Assembly: GCF_002127325.2 (NCBI RefSeq) | Contig: NC_035449.2 | Coordinates: 77,972,693-78,036,692 of the forward strand | Origin: Helianthus annuus | Lineage: Eukaryota; Streptophyta; Magnoliopsida; Asterales; Asteraceae | Length of the DNA: 64,000 nt | Direction of reading: 5' to 3' | Shown: positions 36,167 through 48,211 of the stretch, one piece after another | Layout of the letters: every line of letters begins with the position of its first letter | Position numbering within the stretch: the first letter of the stretch is position 1 | Notes under the pieces: generated by a model | Database searches by the model: none | What the model was told of the DNA's origin: nothing | Seen by the model: the letters and a program-made list of their open reading frames with translations, nothing else | Program-made: the position numbers and the translations under genes

Positions 36167-37761
36167 TAAATGGAATATTAACATGCAATTGTTTTAGTAA
36201 ATTTTTGAATTTTGCGAATTGCTCATTGGTCTTTTGACGAATTAACCGACCGGGGTATGGGACCGGAGGAGTTTTAGTAGGCTCTTGAATTGGTGGAGAA
36301 GCCTTTTCTTGCTGAGCCGTGGATTGGCTTCTTTCAGTTGGCGTTGGTGGAGCCTCTTCGGAACCCACGGTACGGTTTCTCAATGCTATGAGATGTACTT
36401 GTGCCTTTGGATTGGTTTCAGTATTACTTGGTAACGCGCTTTGTGGTCTCTCGGAGAAATTTTGAGCTATTTGATTTAATTGTTTTTTCAGTGTTTTGTA
36501 TACTAGCTTGTTGATTTCTAAAATTTGATTCCAATTGTTGAAATCGATCCGAGTTTTTCTTTTCGGTGTCGGAGATGAGGCGAGATACAGTATCTTCAAG
36601 CCTTTCTCTTCCACCTTGTTGTTGAGAGAAATTTTGTGACTCGTTTCTTGGTTGTTGAAAGTTTGTTCGTTGGTTTAGATTTTGTTGGTTACTACTATTG
36701 TCGGGTTCTCTCCAACCAAGGTTAGGGTGGTTACGCCGTCCTTGGTTGTAGGTACCCGTTGGAGGACCCGACGGCCTAGGTCTATTATCAATGTATCTTA
36801 CCGATTCTTGTTGATCGTCCGTTTCTTTCATACAACTCCAATTTTCATGTGGCCCACCACACCCTTCACAAGCCATAACCGAGACTGTTTTTGTCATTTC
36901 TAATTTTTTTATTTTTGAAGAAAGGGCCTCGATTTGGGCTTGTAAAGAAGTGCTTTCATCAACCTTATGGGCGCCCGGGGCAATAGACTTATTGCCTCGG
37001 GGGGTGTGCCATTGAAAATTGGTTTGAGCAATTTCCTCAATTTGGTTATATATTTCATGCGGGCGGCGATTACCTAAAAGTCCCCCGGAGCTAGAATCAA
37101 GTGTCTGCCTTGTGTGTGGCAACAGTCCATTATAGAAAGTGGATACTTGTTGCCATATCGCAAGGCCATGATGTGGACACTTGCGTAATAGTTCCTTGAA
37201 CCTTTCCCAAGTTTCATATAAGGATTCCCCGTCCTCTTGTGAATATGTATTAATTTCAGTCATTAATTTAGCCGTTTTAGCGGGAGGGAAATACTTATAT
37301 AGAAATTTTTGGGCTAGTTCATCTCAGGTGTTTACCGATCCAGCTGGGAGGGCGTTAAGCCAAGCTTTCGCTCGGTCTTTTAGTGAGAAAGGAAACATTC
37401 GGAGGCGGATGGCGTCATTTGATGCTCCATTGATCCGAAAGGTATCACATATTTCTAAGAAATTAGTAATATGTAGATGGGGATTCTCGTCCGCAAGCCC
37501 ATGAAAGGTTGCGGAGTTTTGGAGCATTTGTATCAAATGCGGCCGAAGTTCGAAGTTATTAACTTCAACATTCGGAGCATTGATAGCGGCGCCTAGGTTA
37601 CCTACGGTGGGTCGTAGATAATCCATGAGGGTACGTTGGTCCGCCATTGGAGGTGGATCACCCGAAACTTTCTCTTGGTTTTTAGCTTTTAATCTTTTTC
37701 TGAGAAAGCGTTCGGGTTCTTCTAGAGGTTCTTTTATGTCGTTATTAGAACTGGAGCTCAT
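36167..37761 (-). pseudogene. Element A Gag, with nonsense mutation and internal duplication
   Basis: Gag starts at the ATG 37759-37761 (MSSSSNNDIKEP). The first part contains the capsid-like run PHLHITNFLEICDTF and DRAKAWLNALP. A TGA at 37324-37326 interrupts the frame where a Trp codon is expected. The frame then continues in the same phase to about 36424 with YETWERFKELLRKCPHHGL and a zinc knuckle-like CEGCGGPHENWSC (C-x2-C-x3-H-x4-C). The linker that follows is tandemly duplicated with a 453-bp period (about 35700-36160 and 36160-36610), with a frameshift between the copies. Gag coats the RNA in the virus-like particle. This copy could only work through readthrough or be supplied from elsewhere. 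Confidence 0.8.
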
Positions 37762-38137
37762 ACACTAGGTAGGATTGGCATCTGGTTCCAAGTCCTGCAA
37801 TAAAAATAGAAAAGAATGCTGGTCAGAAGGTTCACCACGGCCCCGTGTTTAGCGAACACGGCCCGTGGTCGGAGTTACAGTGATTGTTTTCCAGATCCCA
37901 GTTACTGGAAAGTTGGACACGACCCCGTGTTGCACCAACACGGCCCCGTGGTTAGCCTTCTGTAACTTGGAAAACTAAAAACTGCCAGTAACGATGCTGG
38001 GCACGGCCCGTGTCCGACCAGGCACGGCCCGTGCTGAGCTCTGCAGAAGCTGAAAAACTAAGAAAATCCTAAAAATTTAAAAGAAAAATAAAAATATGAT
38101 TAGGCCGTTGATTCCTAACTTTCTTAAAATCCTTGTG

Positions 38138-38155
38138 TCCCCGGCAGCAGCGCCA
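38138..38155 (-). other. Element A primer-binding site (tRNA-Asp type)
   Basis: The minus strand reads TGGCGCTGCTGCCGGGGA, six bases inside the LTR end. It differs at two positions from the exact complement of the plant tRNA-Asp 3' end, which is present unchanged in element B. Confidence 0.75.
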
Positions 38156-38161
38156 AAAACT

Positions 38162-39803
38162 TGATGTGTGCGAGGTGTTATATATTTTTGATGTATATTT
38201 TAAGCCCTTTTACACTTTTTAGCCAAGTTTTAAATTTATAAAACACGATATTTACTAACACTAGACACACATATGGGCAAGTGCACCCATCGTGGACGTA
38301 GTATAGTGTTGGTAAGATACCGAGGTCGTCCAAGGACACAAGAGCTTTTAGTATCGGTTTATCCTTAACGTCTAATCAAATCAAAAAGTTAGAAAAAGGT
38401 TTTAAACTAGAAAAATAAAAACTAACTAAATGCTGAAAAATAAAAATAAAATAAAAACAGATAGACAAGATGAATCACATGGATCCGACTCGTTTATTAG
38501 TATAACCTTTGATTATTTTCGCACTTTTGCACTTGTTTAAGAGATTATCTTAGTTATTGTAGTAGGCCCCTCTTTTGAAGGCGACGTTACCCTCAACCTA
38601 GTAGTTTGAGTCAGCAAGGATACAATCCTAAAGGGTTGGATTATTGGAAGATAATGAATTAAGTTATTAATGCAAATTATGGTAGGCCCCGCTTTTGGCG
38701 GTGACGTTACCCTCGGATAAGTAGTCTGAGTCAGCAGGGATACAGTCCTAAATAGCCGGATTATTGTATTAATAGTAGTTAACTTATGAGGGGGTCAAAG
38801 AGTTTGGATCCCCGCCATCCAATACCTATGGGCATTGAAGGAGATCCTACTAAATTTGACCCAGGTCCCTTGCAGGACCTCTAAACGCTGAACAAGGGCA
38901 AGACCCTTACCAAACCGTTCCCTTAACCCCCGACCAGGTAGCCAACATACCTCCATATAGACCGTGGAGATATGAATGGTGAAAATCTTTTATTTTATAT
39001 AGCAGTAAAATAATGCCAAGACACCACGGACAAACGATAAGGAAAGATCACCTTCAACATAAGAAACTAGTTATTAAAGTCATTAATACAAAACCAAATA
39101 AAAAGTGCAAAAGATTAAAAATAAAAAGTATTATACTAAACACTTGTCTTCACCAAGTGATGTAAGAGACTTAGGCGAACATGGCCTTGATTGTCAAGAA
39201 CTCTTACTATCAATCTTGGATCCCGAGACGACTCACACACTCTACGATGGACAATGGATGATGGTGGTGGATGATGGTGTTATGGTGGTGGATGAAGTGT
39301 GAGAGAGGTAGTGTGCCAAGGGATGAGTTGGAATGAAACCAAGCACTCCTATTTATAGGCTGAACAGAAGGCTGGGCACGGCCCCGTGTCTGCTGGACAC
39401 GCCCCCGTGCCCGTCTAACACTCTCTCTCTTCATTAATTGTAATCGCAATTACAATTAATGCGCCTGCTGTACTTTCGCCACGCCCCCGTGCTCACTGGA
39501 CACGGCCACGTGGTGGGCAATAGAAGCTTCTACAGGTTTGTCCTTTCTGCTGCTTCTTGGGCACGGCCCCGTGCTGGCTGAGCACGGGGCGTGTTCAGTC
39601 TTCTGTTTTCTCTTCTTTGCTTGGGAGGATGCCGTTGAGGGTTCGGGCAATCTACTTTTTGCTTCTTTTGTGTATTTGAGCTCATTTCATCCTGAAAATA
39701 CAAAAGGAAGACAAAAACACTCTTTTTCCAACATTAGTACTTAAAAAGGGTTTGTTTTATGACTCATTTGATGTAATTTATATGTTGCATTTTACACACA
39801 TCA
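38162..39803 (-). repeat. Element A 5' LTR
   Basis: 1642 bp, with the same ends and the same three palindrome pairs (39377, 39480, 39562) as the other LTR. It lacks a segment of about 50 bp that the other LTR has at about 33163-33215. Confidence 0.9.
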
Positions 39804-39969
39804 GTTAGAAAACCTAATATTTATACAAATATAAATATTCATGTATTTACCAAAATTTAAACAAACATTCACGAACATAAATGAACGAACATAAACGAAT
39901 GTTCACGAACATAAATGAACGAACACAAGATGTGTTCATGTTCGTTCACGAACAAAAATTTTTTGTTCA

Positions 39970-40324
39970 CAGGGCCGGCCCAAGGGTAAGCCAAATGTGG
40001 CTTGGGCCTTGGGCCACCAAAACTATTGGACCTCCCCAATTTGATGAAACCACACTCCATTTATAAAAGATTTAGAGTATGGGTTATCAACAGATTGATG
40101 GTTGGTAGTGTTGTAGTTTTGTGTATGTATGGATGTTGTTGAGACCCTGGTTCGAATCCCCTGGTTCACCATTTTTTTTTCTTGTTTTTAAATTTTAACA
40201 TAATCTTTCAAATAATTACACTTGGGCCCTTCAAGTTTAACTTTCAATCACATACATTTTTTTGGGAAAAAGGCCACAAGATTTTACTTCGCCTTTGGCC
40301 ACCAAAATGGTTGAGCCGGCCCTG
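39970..40324. mobile_element. hAT-type MITE inside the TTCG-rich element
   Basis: Perfect 8-bp duplication TTTGTTCA (39962-39969 and 40325-40332). Termini are CAGGGCCGGCCCAAG and, on the minus strand, CAGGGCCGGCTCAAC. Inside, around 40098-40160, TGGTTGGTAGTG and GGTTCGAATCCC resemble tRNA A and B boxes, but the segment does not fold as an intact tRNA by eye. Confidence 0.85.
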
Positions 40325-40424
40325 TTTGTTCATGTTCGTTTGTTTATTAAATAAACGAATATAAACGAACTTTCCGCCGAACAAGTTCACGAATAATTAA
40401 TGAACGTTCTATTCGTTTACAGAG

Positions 40425-41403
40425 TAGGTGATAATATACAAGTTCCCATTGTTTAATAGAAAAATGTACATGGTTGGTAATCTTGACATTTCGCAGGTCT
40501 TTTGTCTCTCTCCTCTACATGACAAATCAAATCAAATTAAAAAGGTAAAGAAAAACAAAACTCAAGAAACCTTACATATTTTCCCCTAGTCTATTATCCA
40601 GTAGGTTTTTTCTTAAACCCAGAAATTGTTCGAAACATATTTTATCATTATATTAATTCAAGTTGGATTATTTGAGGGTCCTAATAATTACATATGGTAA
40701 AATCTTATTCTAACACAGTGTATATAGTCGTATAAGGTTATACGGCCCGTATAAAATAAATAGAACTAACAAAGGCTGTGCCAGCAACCTTTGTCAGCTC
40801 AACAGCCTTTGTTAGTTCATTTTATTCTATACGGATCGTATAACCTTATACATTCCGTATATACCATGTTAGAATAAGATTTTAGTGTGGTCGTATAACT
40901 ATTATACGATGCTTTTATACGGGTCGTATAGACGTATACGGCCCGTATACGTTAAATTTCATTTATTTTATTGTTTTATTACTATTTGACGAGACGTATA
41001 ATCAACATATTAAAAGATCAATAATCAACAGATGTTGTACTCATATCATCACCGTTAAGAAAAAAACCCTTAGTTTCTGAACATATTCAAACATACCAGT
41101 TCATGGCAGAAATCTATCCGCAGGTAAGCGGATTTCAACTTTGATGACCATCGATGAAAACAACCCTGGAACCATATGATGAGATTATAATTAGAAATTA
41201 GGGTTTAATTAAAACTTTGTATAAAAATAAGAAGAAATCAACACAGATATATAAACATACAAATCAAACGTCAAATGGAAGAACCTTGCAGACGAAGAAG
41301 ATGAAAGAATCTTTCCAACTATAGCTCAGGATGATAGTTACAAAAGCCAGATATTACCTATTCATGGTATAAGCAGACATAAAAATTACAAATGCTGAAT
41401 GAT
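40425..41403. other. Spacer between elements A and C with a foldback element
   Basis: No gene is found. It holds the hairpin at 40699-40883 and further CGTATA/TATACG words to about 40960; the rest is AT-rich unique sequence up to the LTR of element C. Confidence 0.55.
40699..40883. mobile_element. Foldback (hairpin) MITE with TA target site
   Basis: The outer arms AAAATCTTATTCTAACA and TGTTAGAATAAGATTTT pair, followed inward by GTATAAGGTTATACGG-type and AACTAACAAAGGCTG-type arms around a loop of about 25 bases near 40790. TA on both sides suggests a Tc1/mariner-like target. A transcript would form a long hairpin. Confidence 0.6.
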
Positions 41404-43099
41404 TGATGCGTGTGTAGTGTAATATGTTTTAGGTATATATTTTAAGCTCTTTTTACACTTTCTTTAGCCAAGTTTTAAATTTATAAAACACGATATTTAC
41501 TAACACTAAACACACATATGGGCAAGTGCACCCATCGTGAACGTAGTATAGTGTTGGTAAGATACCGAGGTCGTCCAAGGACACAAGAGCTTTTAGTACC
41601 GGTTTATCCTCAACGTCTAATCAAATCAAAATGTTAGAAAAAGATTTTAAGCTAAGAAAATAAAACTAACTAAATGCTGAAAAATAAAAATAAAATAAAA
41701 ACAGATAGACAAGATGAATCACTTGGATCCGACTCGTGTGTTAGTCTAACCTTTGATTATTTTCGCACTTTTGCACTTGTTTAAGAGATTATCTTAGTTA
41801 TTGTAGTAGGCCCCTCTTTTGAAGGTGACGTTACCCTCAACCTAGTAGTTTGAGTCAGCAAGGATACAATCCTAAAGGGTCGGATTATTGAAAGATAATT
41901 AATTAAGTTATTAATGCAAATTATGGTAGGCCCCTCTTTTGGAGGTGAAGTTACCCTCGACTAAGTAGTCTGAGTCAGCAGGGATACAGTCCTAAATAGC
42001 CGGGTTATAGTAGTAATAGTAGTTTAACTTATGAGGGGATCAAAGAGTTTGGACCCCCGCCATCCAATACCTTTGGGTATTGAAGGAGGTCCTACTAAAT
42101 TTGACCCAGGTCCCTTGCAGGACCTCTAAACGCTGAACAAGGGCAAGACTCTTACCAAACCATTCCCTTAACCCCCGACCAGGTAGCCAACATACCTCCA
42201 TATAGACCGTGGAGATATGAATGGTGAAAATCTTTTATTTTATATAGACAGTAAAATAATGCCAAGACACCACGGACAAACGATAAGGAAGAATCACCTT
42301 CAACATAAGAAACTAGTTATTAAAGTCATTAATACAAAACCAATTAAGAAGTGCAAAAGATTAAAAATAAAAAGTATTATACTAAACACTTGTATTCACC
42401 AAGTGATGTAAGAGACTTAGGCAAACATGGCCTTGATTGTCAAGAACTCTTACGATCAATCTTGGATCCCGAGACGACTCACACACTCTATGATGGACAA
42501 TGGATGATGGTGGTGGATGATGGTGTTGTGATGGTGGTGGGTGGTGGATGAAGTGTGAGAGAGGTGGTGTGCCAAAGGATGATTTGCAATGGCTCCAAGC
42601 ACTCCTATTTATAGGCTGAACAGAAGCCTGGGCACGGCCCCGTGTCCGCTGGGCACGGCCCCGTGCCCGTCTGACACTCTCTCTCTTTATTAATTGTAAT
42701 TCGCAATTACAATAAATGCGCCTGCAGCACTCTGACCACGCCCCCGTGTCCGCTGGGCACGGCCCCGTGGTGGGCAATAGAAGCTTCTATTGGTTTGTCT
42801 TTTCTGCTGCTTCTTGGGCACGGCCCCGTGCTCGCTGAGCACGGGGCGTGTTCAGTCTTCTGTCTTCTCTGTTTTGCTTGGGAGGATGCTGTCGAGGGGT
42901 CGGGCAATCCACTTTTGTTCCTTTTCTTGTATTTATGTTAGATTTTGCTGTCTTTTTGCTTCTTTGTTAATTTGAGCTCATTTAATCCAGAAAATACAAA
43001 AGGAAGACAAAAGCACACTTTTTCTAACATTAGTACTAAAAAAGGGTTAGTTTTATGCCACAATTGATATAATTTATATGTTGCATTTTGCGCGTATCA
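41404..43099 (-). repeat. Element C 3' LTR
   Basis: 1696 bp. It carries three palindrome pairs (42633, 42737, 42819) and the family hairpin between the first two. The 5 bases before it are ATGAT, which should recur at the far end of element C. Confidence 0.85.
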
Positions 43100-43582
43100 A
43101 ATACCCCCACACTTGAATCTTTGCTTGTCCTCAAGCAAAACTCTTTACAATGTGGCTTTATTCACTCCCAAATGGAATAGGCAGAAGAGAAGGTTTTTGG
43201 GGCTTGTCATAGAGTGTCGGGATTTTCCAAGATCTTTTAGGTTTTATCTTTATTTATTTACAATCCTTTTCGTCATGATTTATTAAAAACTTTTCATAAG
43301 ATAAATTATTTATTAAGGCATAACACATCTTTTTAAAATTCCATATATATACAAGTTCACATATCTCACGGGGGAAATCACTCACACTCGGCCGAAGGTG
43401 TATTTTTAGTGAATCACTCGAGAGCGGCATGGAACTTATTCCTACCATAAGCTTGCCAAGCAATCAATCCTCCTCCTTTTTAACTTTATACCTTTGTAAA
43501 TATCAGGAGGACTTTTTGGGTGAAGGGTTAGGCTTGGGCTAAAGGTGGGTAGTTAGGTTAGTGGTTAGTAGAATAGGACGAA

Positions 43583-46500
43583 TGTGACAACTGGCACAAA
43601 ACCGGTAACCTCCGTACACCTTAATTACTATTTAATGATTGCAATTATGTGCTTAAATGTCAACATTGACTGATTTGATGCTAAACAAGTGAATTCATGC
43701 ACGTTGTATGATATAAAATATTGCTTTATGCATAATCGAGGGCGTTGCGTTAGAAACACTAGTAAACTCACCGGTAAGACACACTGTGTCAGCAAAACTG
43801 CAGAAAGTAGTCAGACGTTGGAACTAGGGCCTAGGTGTAGGTTCAACGACAAGAATACATTAAAACCCAAGAGTACATACAAGGGTTAACATGTAGACAT
43901 TCCGGAAGCTAATACGTACTAAAAAGCACCCGAAATGCACTTTAAGTGCGGAATTTTATTAAATTCAGCTATAATCAGCTTTTAAACAAATAAATATCAT
44001 GCAGGAATTATGTCATATCGTCCAGAATATTTCCCTAAGTGTTGGAAATTGAAAGGGTTACAAAAGGAAACATAAAGGACACTAAACAGTGCAATTTAGC
44101 GCCTTAACGAACCGGTATCTAACCGAACAACCGAACATAACCCGGAACATCAAAATATTGTTAAAAGCATTGTTTAATTATTTCTGAGGTAGTCATGGTC
44201 CCCGAACACCCTAACACACACTAAAATATCTAGTAACTAACTACACTAACTAGATACTTGGTATATGATTTCAAGGTAACTACATGGTTCAAAAATTACA
44301 CTAAACCCCCCCCCCCTTTGCTGATTTTCAGACCAAGCATGGCCCCACCATAAGATTTTTATAAATCTTCCCAAATCTCCTACATATCTTCTTGGATTCC
44401 ATATGATCTACCAAGATCTCCTAAAGATCATAATCTTAGATTTGGATTACAAGATGATTTTATAACCAAAAGTTACACTTAGACCACTCCCTACATCTTA
44501 ACTAAAATTGGTCCCAAATGGACCCACCCCAAGATTTACACCATACTCTCATATCTTGTCTAGATTATCTTCCAATTGTTTATTGGATTATTGCTTGATC
44601 ATGTACACATAATATATGAGCATATCTTATATAATCATGGCTCATAGATCACCCTACCATACTCACAATCTTATCTTAGATTTTATTCCAATTATTTAGT
44701 AGATTGTTGCTTGAAGATCTTGCCATAATATATGAATGATCTATATATGTATGGTTGCCTAGATATTCATCATTTCCCAAAATCACCCTCCCAACTTCAC
44801 TCTCTCTCCCACTTTCGGCTCTCCCCAAACCGCCACCATCACCACCACATAACCACCATATTCATCCATCTTTGAACATCTTTCAAGTGTAGAAGAAGGG
44901 TTGTAGGAGCTTGCAACTTGTGGAGCTTCAAGAGGGCCTTTTTCTTGCTTGTTCTTCATCTTTTTCTCATCATCTTCATCATTAGATTCTACCCTAGCCT
45001 TGTGCCAGTAGTAAGTTACTTGTACACCCTTGATCATCTTGTTTTTGTAGTTACAAGTTGTAGTATGATGATTTTGTCTAAATCACAAGAACAAGAACAC
45101 TAAGATGGTGAATATGAAACTTTACTTGAAATTTGAACATAAAAGATTATATGAAGATGAAACCTTGTTAGATGAGGGTTGGGTTAAATCATACATGATA
45201 TTTGATCGTTGGTTTCTTGATAAACCCGTTGTTCGGACATTAGTTGATACGATTTAGTAGCGTCTAAACTATGAATAAACATGCTGAATTGCATTTTCAG
45301 CCAACTTCGAAGGGCTGTAACCGGGCCCTAACTAAGCGAAAAATGTATTTTCTGAAGTCTAAATTTATGTATTATGAAATACGGTTCTAATGGCACTGGA
45401 ACCGTAATTTTTGGACTTCGTTTACTATTTTTAAAGTGTCGTTTTGTAACAGCAGCTAGAGCTGCATTTTTACTGCTGAAAATAAGCGTTCTGTTTTCCG
45501 TCATAACTTGAAACCTGAGTAGAACCAGCCCCTAAAATTTATATCGTAGATGATCACTGATGTCAGAATGACCCTCCAACTGGAATTTCGTAAAACGGAC
45601 TTACGATGAATTTTAAATGAATTATTCCGTAGGCTGCGGTCAGAAAATAACAAATCTGATCGCAGTTTGGTAAATGATTTTCTATAAAATATTGATGATG
45701 AACTGGACCCCGATATTTTTACAAATAATATTTGGTTCGGGTAAGACATTCTGTAAAAATTTAGGAATTATTGGAATAAGATAGCCATTTTATTAAAATG
45801 TCTGAAAACATTCCAGTTTTATATATTAAAACTGAAACGACAAAAGTAGTATCTTGCATGTCAGAAATGTCGGGTTGATTAATTGAGAACGATCTAAAGT
45901 GTTATATGCTAAAGAAAATGATGTGCTACTTAGCATAGACACCTCCATTCACAAAGGAGACTATGGCGACATTTTCTAAAAACCCTCATACTTAGTAAAT
46001 ATTTTCTAGAAAAAATGTTGCTAGTGTGTTCTAAACTATGCTTTTCGAATATAAACCTCGCCATAATTTTTGTAACAAAAACACATATACAACATACAAG
46101 ATACCTAACTCGGGTGCAAAGTGCAAAATACAAGAAACTTATATTTATTTTCTAGAAAGTAATATAAGTAAGACACTTAGTTAAAAATACGAATTATTTT
46201 TTAACACAAGAAAACATATACATAAAAGACAGTGACTTGTACTTGTACGATACAAGTCTAGTAACTAACGTTAAGAAAACACGTATAGGTCACGACGTTA
46301 ATTAAGCAAATCCGGTGAAGTTTACGACGCAAGGAACGCAAAGTTGTGAGTTCATGCTTCCCCTTTTCTTTAAACTGTTTTTGTTTTACACTTCGGGGGT
46401 GAAATACATGTTACAAATTTTACAATGTTTACATGTGTTATGATGGGTACGAAAACATTCAAGTGAAACATTCTAGACCATGTCTCGAATAGGGTACCAT

Positions 46501-47124
46501 AAGCACCATTAATCAACGTATACATTCAGACCGCGGAACAAAAGGTTAGATCTAATGGGTTTCAAGCAACCCCACTCTTGGCCTACTTCTACCAAAGAGT
46601 GCTTCTGTGTCTCAGTCAAGTCGACAAAAATGCCTAGGTTTGGTGGCTTCCTATGTCGTGACATATGTTAGTGGCCTTGCAAACCACTAGTAATCTCACA
46701 CATTCAAACAGTCATAGTACCCAGTTACATATACGTTTACGAGTTACATTCAAACATTCATTCATTCTACAAGTTTTATACTATGTTTTCATTCAAGGAT
46801 ATTAAACATTCAAAAACAATCACAGCATGAATTCACACCAACATTATGTTGATGTTTTTCCAAAACTCACATGTATTTCAGGTAACTAAAGGTGGATGTG
46901 CGCGCGGTCCTACGCATGCTTATGGATGTCGTCTATGTTTTGTTTTAAATAAAGTTGTAACCTTTAAGACAATATGCTATCTTGTGTTGTAAACACTTGA
47001 CTTATGTTTTTGGCAATGTAATGTTTGAAGTTATTTTCGAGCATATAGTATGTTTACCTTTCGTATGCAATGAGAACCTTTCATGATCACACCTCGTGCT
47101 TCCACCGCAGAAAGGGGTGTGACA
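43583..47124 (+). mobile_element. Solo LTR of a gypsy-type element, 3.54 kb
   Basis: It starts TGTGACAACTGGC and ends GGGGTGTGACA. The flanks ACGAA (43578-43582) and GCGAA (47125-47129) fit a 5-bp duplication with one change, and the sequence across the site is continuous in element A near 33825. No primer site or internal region follows, so it is a solo LTR left by recombination. Inside, a CT-rich leader-like region (44790-44900) is followed by non-coding sequence. The 3' half resembles bases 1-1837. Orientation is judged from that similarity and from the LTR at 53287-55976. Confidence 0.8.
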
Positions 47125-47760
47125 GCGAAAGGCGTAAAAAGCGTCTTTTTTCGTAAAACATTTTGTTTTTGTGACTTTTTATTTTCAATGAAGTATTTAT
47201 TCAAACAAGCTTTTTTTAGGAGCTTTGTTTGTTTATTTCCAACTTCATCATAAAATTGTATATATATATTTTTTTTCTTTTTTTTTTCATAGTCACACAA
47301 AAACCGAGCTTTGTTACTAAAATAAAGGGTAAAAAAATGAAAAGGGGTTTTGGTGGGTAAAAGGGTTTTGGGTTAAGAAATGAAAATGTTTAGGCTCAAA
47401 GGGGTTAACTAGGGGGAATTTTTGGGTAGGTGAAAAGAAAAATAAAAATAATGGTGTTGAAAGAAAAAAGGGTTAGTCCTAATGCCTCCATCATTTACTT
47501 ACTTGGGTTTAAGTTGGTAAGGACCGGGAATGAATTGTCGTGGCAAGTTCTAGAGTCGTAAGAACCAAGCGGCTATTCACACAAGAAACGAAAAATGAGC
47601 ATTTAGCGTAAAGATGTATATTTGTATGCTCAATAAAGGCTCAAAACTCACTTTTGTGGGAATGGGTTTTTATGTGATCAAGTATATATAATCAAATTTT
47701 AACTAAGCTTGTCATGCCGCTTTATAATTTTCTTATGTTGGTTCTTTTTATCACGACGCT

Positions 47761-48211
47761 TGTTGGACCGTTCTATGACCCTGAAATGTCAGTCAAGGTA
47801 GTTCATCTTCAAATACAAAGGCGGAATCAATGCACATGAAGTTACACAGCTTTTCCTATTCAATTCCTTCTCTATATATGCTTTCTGATTCAAATTTGAC
47901 AGAGTTTGATTACACAAAGCATGACAAGGTTCCGCTCCAACGTACACGACTTCATAATGTGGTTTCGCTCAAAGTGACTATATATAGTGCCTGTAGTTTC
48001 GCTCTTATGACATGCCAAATAAGCGAAACTACCTCAATACCATATGAGCGAAACCTTTAACTGACAAATAAGCGAAACCTCTAACCTATTTGTACATATA
48101 AGCGAAACCTATAATATAAAACACTAATTTTGACTTTCAAGCTCCTATCTTGACATATCTTGACCTAAGACTTAATGTAGACGTAGTCAACAGACATTCC
48201 ATGCCCCAACA
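47761..48211 (-). repeat. Copia element 3' LTR
   Basis: 451 bp with inverted ends TGTTGG and CCAACA. On the minus strand it is preceded by the purine tract CCAAGGGGGAGTC (48212-48224), the form seen in Sirevirus-type copia elements. It inserted into element C after ACGCT (47756-47760). Confidence 0.85.

Larger units (their letters stand above)
31665..39803 (-). mobile_element. Element A: complete gypsy-type LTR element with only Gag and protease
   Basis: LTRs are 31665-33358 and 38162-39803, both starting TGATGTGTG and ending CACACATCA, flanked by the perfect 5-bp duplication GTTAG (31660-31664 and 39804-39808). The coding strand is minus: a primer site at 38138-38155 similar to the tRNA-Asp type, then Gag, then protease, then a non-coding 1.7 kb and a purine tract next to the 31665-33358 LTR. 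No reverse transcriptase, RNase H or integrase is present. The LTRs differ by scattered substitutions and one indel of about 50 bp, so the insertion is fairly young. It resembles the known class of GAG-only LTR elements (TR-GAG). The Gag type and the primer site point to the Athila/Tat side of gypsy. Confidence 0.88.
31170..40422. repeat. TTCG-rich element split by LTR element A
   Basis: The parts 31170-31664 and 39809-40422 consist of repeated GTTCGTTCATG/CGAACATAAAC words. The left edge reads GGCCTGTAAATGAACCGAAC and the right edge GTTCTATTCGTTTACAG, an inverted pair. They form one older element into which element A inserted (TSD GTTAG), and into whose right part a hAT-type MITE then inserted. 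It is non-coding, and its class is not clear. Confidence 0.6.
41404..47760 (-). mobile_element. Element C: left part of a gypsy element related to A, opened by insertions
   Basis: A 3' LTR (41404-43099, ends TGATGCGTG and GCGTATCA) is followed by a purine tract and by sequence collinear with the 3' non-coding region of element A (33359 to about 34380). This homology is interrupted by the solo LTR 43583-47124 and stops at 47760, where a copia LTR begins. The Gag/pol part and the 5' LTR are outside the window. The LTR is visibly more diverged from A than A's two LTRs are from each other, so C is older. Confidence 0.8.

Noticed and set aside
40098..40160. Possible tRNA gene (A-box and B-box-like words)
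   Set aside because: No full cloverleaf can be drawn by eye and it lies inside a hAT MITE; at most a tRNA-derived relic.
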